64,000 nucleotides of DNA, from positions 372,001 through 436,000 of the forward strand of contig NZ_AMXN01000001.1 of assembly GCF_000332645.1 (NCBI RefSeq), written 5' to 3'. Shown here in pieces: positions 60,719 to 64,000 of this stretch; the stretch's first letter is position 1; every line of letters starts with the position of its first letter. Made by a program: the position numbers and the translations under genes. Origin of the DNA: Bacillus inaquosorum KCTC 13429 (GTDB lineage: Bacteria; Bacillota; Bacilli; Bacillales; Bacillaceae). Below the pieces are notes generated by a model that worked only from the letters and a program-made list of their open reading frames with translations, ran no database searches and was not told the origin of the DNA.

Positions 60719-61379
60719 TACTCTAAAATCAACATTAAGAATGAAGTGGCCGGGTATCATCGCCGCTTTACTGCTACAGTTAATTTCTATTTATTTCTTT
60801 TTTTGTAAAGAAAGTGGTAGTAGCGATGGTTTTGTACTGGAAAATATTTTTTCCTATTGGCATCTCGTTTCTATTTTATGCCCTGCTGCCGTTGTATTTT
60901 CTGTTTTGATCTCATCCGATTACTTTTCAATTTATACTGTAATCCGAGTAAACAATGCACCTTATCTAACATTGATATACCTGTTCAAAACACTTTTATT
61001 TTCAGCAGTATACGGGATTATCATTATGGGTGAATTGTATACTTTATGTGTGTTCACTAATACGGGACTATTGTATTTGACCCCTGTATCTTTTATCACT
61101 CATGTGTTTGCATTTATTTTCATTTGTTATGTTGTTTCATTTACTTTACTGTATTTGAATCAAATCATTGTAGTTTTTCTATTCATTCTTTTATTTTTGA
61201 TTGATTACCTTGTATGTAATGGTATGTTCTTTTTAAATGGTTTTGTGCTGGAATTTAGTGATTTGGCTGAATTATTATTGATTAGATTAGGGATTATGTT
61301 GTTATTATTCGGGATCTCTATAGAATCTATAAAGCGACGTAATTATTTACAGCAGGTTGAGGAGAAAGGAGCAAACTGA
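60705..61379 (+). CDS. ABC-2-type membrane protein 2
   Basis: A 224-residue protein with six predicted membrane helices and the permease-like loop SSDYFSIYTVIRVNNAPYL. I choose the GTG at 60705, behind GGGGAAA; an upstream TTG at 60666 would add 13 residues and give a 53-bp overlap with the first gene instead of 14. It is followed directly by the third membrane gene (TGATTG junction). Confidence 0.7.
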   Translation: MFYYNTLKSTLRMKWPGIIAALLLQLISIYFFFCKESGSSDGFVLENIFSYWHLVSILCPAAVVFSVLISSDYFSIYTVIRVNNAPYLTLIYLFKTLLFSAVYGIIIMGELYTLCVFTNTGLLYLTPVSFITHVFAFIFICYVVSFTLLYLNQIIVVFLFILLFLIDYLVCNGMFFLNGFVLEFSDLAELLLIRLGIMLLLFGISIESIKRRNYLQQVEEKGAN

Positions 61380-62186
61380 TTGTCTTTTATGAATATGCTG
61401 AAACGTGATATTGTAATGCGTTTCAATGAAAGTAAGATTACATACTTTGTCATTAGCTTAGCTATTGCCCTCCTTCTTTTATGCTTCCTCTGGAATAGCA
61501 ATAAGACGGGACAGCTAGACCATCAAAGTTTTTCCGACAGCCTGACCACACTATTTCATTCGATGAATTTCTTTGATCTACATATCTTATATACACAGCA
61601 TAGACTATCTATTCCTCTACAATGGATTAGTTTTCAAGTGCTGCCTTTGTTGATTGTGGGTAATTTTATGTTTCGTGACATTCAAATTTCTGGAGCTTAT
61701 ATCCTTCCAAAACTCCCCAAAAAAGGAATATTTATATTCAGCAAACTTTTGTCACTGTTTGTTCTGATTGTATCTATTTGGTGCGTATGGCTCTTTATAT
61801 ACATTATGTTATTTACCTCATTTAAAGGTTTTACAGCAGAACTGAACAGCAAGGTAATATTATTTATGTTAATTCAAATCTTAGTTTCGTTTATGTATGC
61901 AGTTTTGCTAGAAACTTTAACTTTCATGATATCTTTTATATCAGCATTTATTATTATTGTTGTTTATATTGTAATATCTATTTTTTTTCACAGCTCTTTA
62001 TTCATCGCTTCATTTGCTATGGCTGGAAAGTGGGCTTTTATTGATTATTCGCGCATGAACGTTAACTACTCAGATGGTCGTTTTTTTCATGCCTCCGACT
62101 TTTTGTTAATTGCACTTATTTTCTGTGCAGCTTGTACTTTTATCAGCCTAGTTTTTATTAAAAAAACAGATATTTTAGGAGAGTAA
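61380..62186 (+). CDS. ABC-2-type membrane protein 3
   Basis: A 268-residue protein with about six membrane helices. The loop MFRDIQISGAYILPKLPKKGIF again matches the ABC-2 pattern of charge, glycine, then basic residues. The start may be the TTG at 61380 or ATG at 61389; GAGAAAGGAG favours the TTG. The ATPase gene follows after 2 bp, so they form one operon. Three permease-like proteins with one ATPase is more than the usual pair. Confidence 0.72.
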   Translation: MSFMNMLKRDIVMRFNESKITYFVISLAIALLLLCFLWNSNKTGQLDHQSFSDSLTTLFHSMNFFDLHILYTQHRLSIPLQWISFQVLPLLIVGNFMFRDIQISGAYILPKLPKKGIFIFSKLLSLFVLIVSIWCVWLFIYIMLFTSFKGFTAELNSKVILFMLIQILVSFMYAVLLETLTFMISFISAFIIIVVYIVISIFFHSSLFIASFAMAGKWAFIDYSRMNVNYSDGRFFHASDFLLIALIFCAACTFISLVFIKKTDILGE

Positions 62187-62188
62187 TT

Positions 62189-62836
62189 ATGACGTCGTAT
62201 ATCGAGTGTAAAAATATAGTAAAAAAATTAAAGGGAAATCATGTATTAGATGATATCAGTTTTTCAATTAAAGAAAACGAATTTGTCGTGTTAAGAGGCC
62301 ATAATGGATCTGGAAAGACAATGATTTTAAGAGCCATCGCCGGACTGCTAACATTAACAAAAGGCGAAGTTTCTGTTAACGGCCTCGTGATCGGAAAAGA
62401 TATTGACTTCTCTGAACATACAGGTCTGTTAATTGAATACCCGAGCTTCATCCCTGTCTATTCGGGATTTCAAAATCTGAAATTCCTTGCTTCTATCAAG
62501 AAAAAAGTATCTGATGAAGAAATCAAAGAAGTAATAAGAAAAGTTGGGTTAGACCCCGAAGATAAGCGTAAAGTCAAACGCTATTCTTTAGGGATGAAGC
62601 AACGCTTAGGAATTGCTCAAGCAATAATGGAAAAACCCAAATTACTTCTTTTAGATGAACCGACAAATGCCTTAGACAAAAAAGGGATTAATCTTATACT
62701 GGATATCCTAAAAACCGAAAAAGAAAACGGCACAACGATTGTAGTGGCTAGTCATGATGATACACTATGTGAAAACAGTGTTGTCGACAGAATTATCGAT
62801 ATTAGTGAAGGTAAGCTGGAGGATGCAGATGAATAA
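62189..62836 (+). CDS. ABC transporter ATPase of the accessory cluster
   Basis: A 215-residue ATPase with all motifs: Walker A GHNGSGKT (37–44), a Q-loop region with E in place of Q (LLIEYPS), signature YSLGMKQR (132–139), Walker B LLLLDEP (152–158) and H-loop H189. It resembles bacteriocin-export and immunity ATPases more than nutrient importers. TTAGGAGAG precedes the ATG. It overlaps the next gene by 8–14 bp. Confidence 0.88.
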   Translation: MTSYIECKNIVKKLKGNHVLDDISFSIKENEFVVLRGHNGSGKTMILRAIAGLLTLTKGEVSVNGLVIGKDIDFSEHTGLLIEYPSFIPVYSGFQNLKFLASIKKKVSDEEIKEVIRKVGLDPEDKRKVKRYSLGMKQRLGIAQAIMEKPKLLLLDEPTNALDKKGINLILDILKTEKENGTTIVVASHDDTLCENSVVDRIIDISEGKLEDADE

Positions 62837-63389
62837 GCGTTGGATTTTCTTTATTGTTTTATTAATAATAGTAACATTCAGCTGTGTTCGTTTCTATAAA
62901 GTGAACGCCCAAAATGATAAATATACTCCAAAAAATATTAATATTGCCGCAAACCAAACGATCGATACAGGAAAAGGAATAAAATTCCATATATTAAAAC
63001 CATTAAAGCCGATTAAGTCATTTGATAAAGAAACAAATTCCATAAAATATATATACATTTTGCCTTTTAATGCTGAAAATACTTCTAATCACAAAATTAC
63101 TCTAGAGGAGCTTTCACCGGACGGAAAAAACTTTTTATTTTTTGGTCAGTATCAATATAATAAACAATTGATGCCTTATAATTATGATTTGCCGGATAAG
63201 TATCAATTCAATACAGAGATTCCATCAGGGAAAACAGTACTAGGATATGTAGGATTAAGTTTGTATCCCGACGAAAAAGTAAATTATAAAAATTTCAATC
63301 CTGAATCATCAAAAGTATCTGCTTATTATACTGTAATAGACGACGAATCTAATAAAAGAATTTCTTATAAAATGACTTTAAATAATTAA
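62829..63389 (+). CDS. Exported or membrane-anchored protein of the accessory cluster
   Basis: A 186-residue protein with one N-terminal hydrophobic segment (WIFFIVLLIIVTFSCV) and a beta-rich extracellular part (KYIYILPFNAENTSNHKITLEEL resembles Ig-like or telokin-like DUF4352 folds; low certainty). The lone cysteine in TFSC is a weak lipobox. Starts at 62823 or 62829; the latter gives an 8-bp overlap with the ATPase. Possibly an immunity or accessory transporter subunit. It has no known homologue that I recognise. Confidence 0.7.
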   Translation: MNKRWIFFIVLLIIVTFSCVRFYKVNAQNDKYTPKNINIAANQTIDTGKGIKFHILKPLKPIKSFDKETNSIKYIYILPFNAENTSNHKITLEELSPDGKNFLFFGQYQYNKQLMPYNYDLPDKYQFNTEIPSGKTVLGYVGLSLYPDEKVNYKNFNPESSKVSAYYTVIDDESNKRISYKMTLNN

Positions 63390-63395
63390 AAGATG

Positions 63396-63427
63396 AAAAA
63401 GGGCCTGAATTACATTCAGGCCCTTTT
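63396..63427. terminator. Bidirectional terminator between the accessory operon and speB
   Basis: A 10-bp stem GGGCCTGAAT / ATTCAGGCCC with a TAC loop and T runs on both strands. Confidence 0.92.
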
Positions 63428-63435
63428 ATTAAAAA

Positions 63436-64000
63436 CTATTTCACAAACCCAAGCAGCATTTCACGGATGATTTTGCTGGCTGTGTTTGCCGTTTGTTCTG
63501 AGTGGTCATACACCGGTGCGACTTCCACTAAATCAGCGCCCTTCACGTTTACCTCTGAACGCGCGATTTCATGGACGGATGCAAGCAGTTCTTTAGACGT
63601 GATGCCGCCAGCGTCAACCGTTCCTGTTCCCGGTGCGTGCGCAGGGTCTAATACGTCAATGTCGATAGTGACATATACCGGACGTCCCGCCAGCTTCGGA
63701 AGCACTTCTTTCAGCGGTTCAAGCACTTCAAATTTGGAGATGTGCATGCCGTTTTCCTTCGCCCAATCAAACTCTTCTTTCATGCCGGAACGGATTCCGA
63801 ATGAATATACATTTTGCGGTCCGATCAATTCTGCCGCTTTGCGGATCGGTGTGGAGTGAGAAAGCGGTTCTCCCTCATAATCTACGCGAAGATCTGTATG
63901 TGCGTCAAAATGGATAATCGCAAGGTCGGGATATTTCTTGTGCATCGCTTTAATGACAGGCCATGTCACAAGATGCTCTCCGCCCATTCCCATCGGGAAC
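63436..64000 (-). CDS. speB: Agmatinase, N-terminal part outside window
   Basis: Hydrolyses agmatine to putrescine and urea in polyamine synthesis. About 188 C-terminal residues are present; the start lies beyond the right edge. The manganese-binding motifs GGEH, DAHTD and DIDVLDP of the ureohydrolase family are all visible. In B. subtilis speB follows speE, which should lie just outside the window. Confidence 0.95.
   Translation of the reverse strand, partial: FPMGMGGEHLVTWPVIKAMHKKYPDLAIIHFDAHTDLRVDYEGEPLSHSTPIRKAAELIGPQNVYSFGIRSGMKEEFDWAKENGMHISKFEVLEPLKEVLPKLAGRPVYVTIDIDVLDPAHAPGTGTVDAGGITSKELLASVHEIARSEVNVKGADLVEVAPVYDHSEQTANTASKIIREMLLGFVK

Overview
The window reads as chromosome from a member of the Bacillus subtilis group. 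Gene content, order and protein lengths follow the upp–speB segment of B. subtilis from memory. The predicted SboA pre-peptide (43 residues) matches subtilosin A of B. subtilis as I recall it, and the PhrF C-terminus is QRGMI, as in B. subtilis. Many other proteins differ at scattered residues from the strain 168 versions I remember, so a close relative or another subspecies is likely. No rRNA, tRNA, CRISPR array or insertion sequence was recognised.

Bases 1–34,500 are mostly housekeeping genes. Minus-strand runs hold upp (cut by the window edge), glyA, ywlG–rpiB–ywlE, mntP, ywlC (followed upstream by a DnaA-box cluster), ywlB, spoIIR, prmC–prfA, maeA–ywkB, tdk, rpmE, rho, glpX, murAB, tal, fbaA, spo0F, pyrG (with its GTP/CTP-type attenuator), rpoE and fadF–acdA (with a FadR box). 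Plus-strand genes are ywlA, ywkD, racA, ywjG, clsB–uvsE and ywjC. ywjB, ywjA and ywiE follow on the minus strand, then a YitT-like gene that I do not remember in strain 168.

Bases 35,300–45,400 hold the anaerobic respiration block: narGHJI, arfM, fnr and narK. Three FNR boxes (narG, arfM, narK) each lie exactly 32 bp, centre to centre, from a plausible -10 element. ywiC, divergent from arfM, is broken by what looks like loss of one TTTA repeat unit. argS and ywiB follow. The subtilosin operon sboA–(sboX)–albABCDEFG makes, exports and protects against a thioether-bridged circular peptide. Then come two YVTN-propeller paralogues (ywhL, ywhK) sharing a near-identical 265-bp block, and the rapF–phrF quorum-sensing pair.

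Bases about 59,080–63,390 are visibly AT-richer. They sit between phrF and speB, where strain 168 carries ywhH from memory. This block encodes a cysteine-free secreted protein of about 128 mature residues under two operator-like palindromes, then an overlapping operon of three ABC-2-type membrane proteins, one ATPase and one membrane-anchored or exported protein. It looks like an accessory secreted-peptide/ABC-transporter system and is the best candidate for something undescribed. The window ends inside speB (minus strand).
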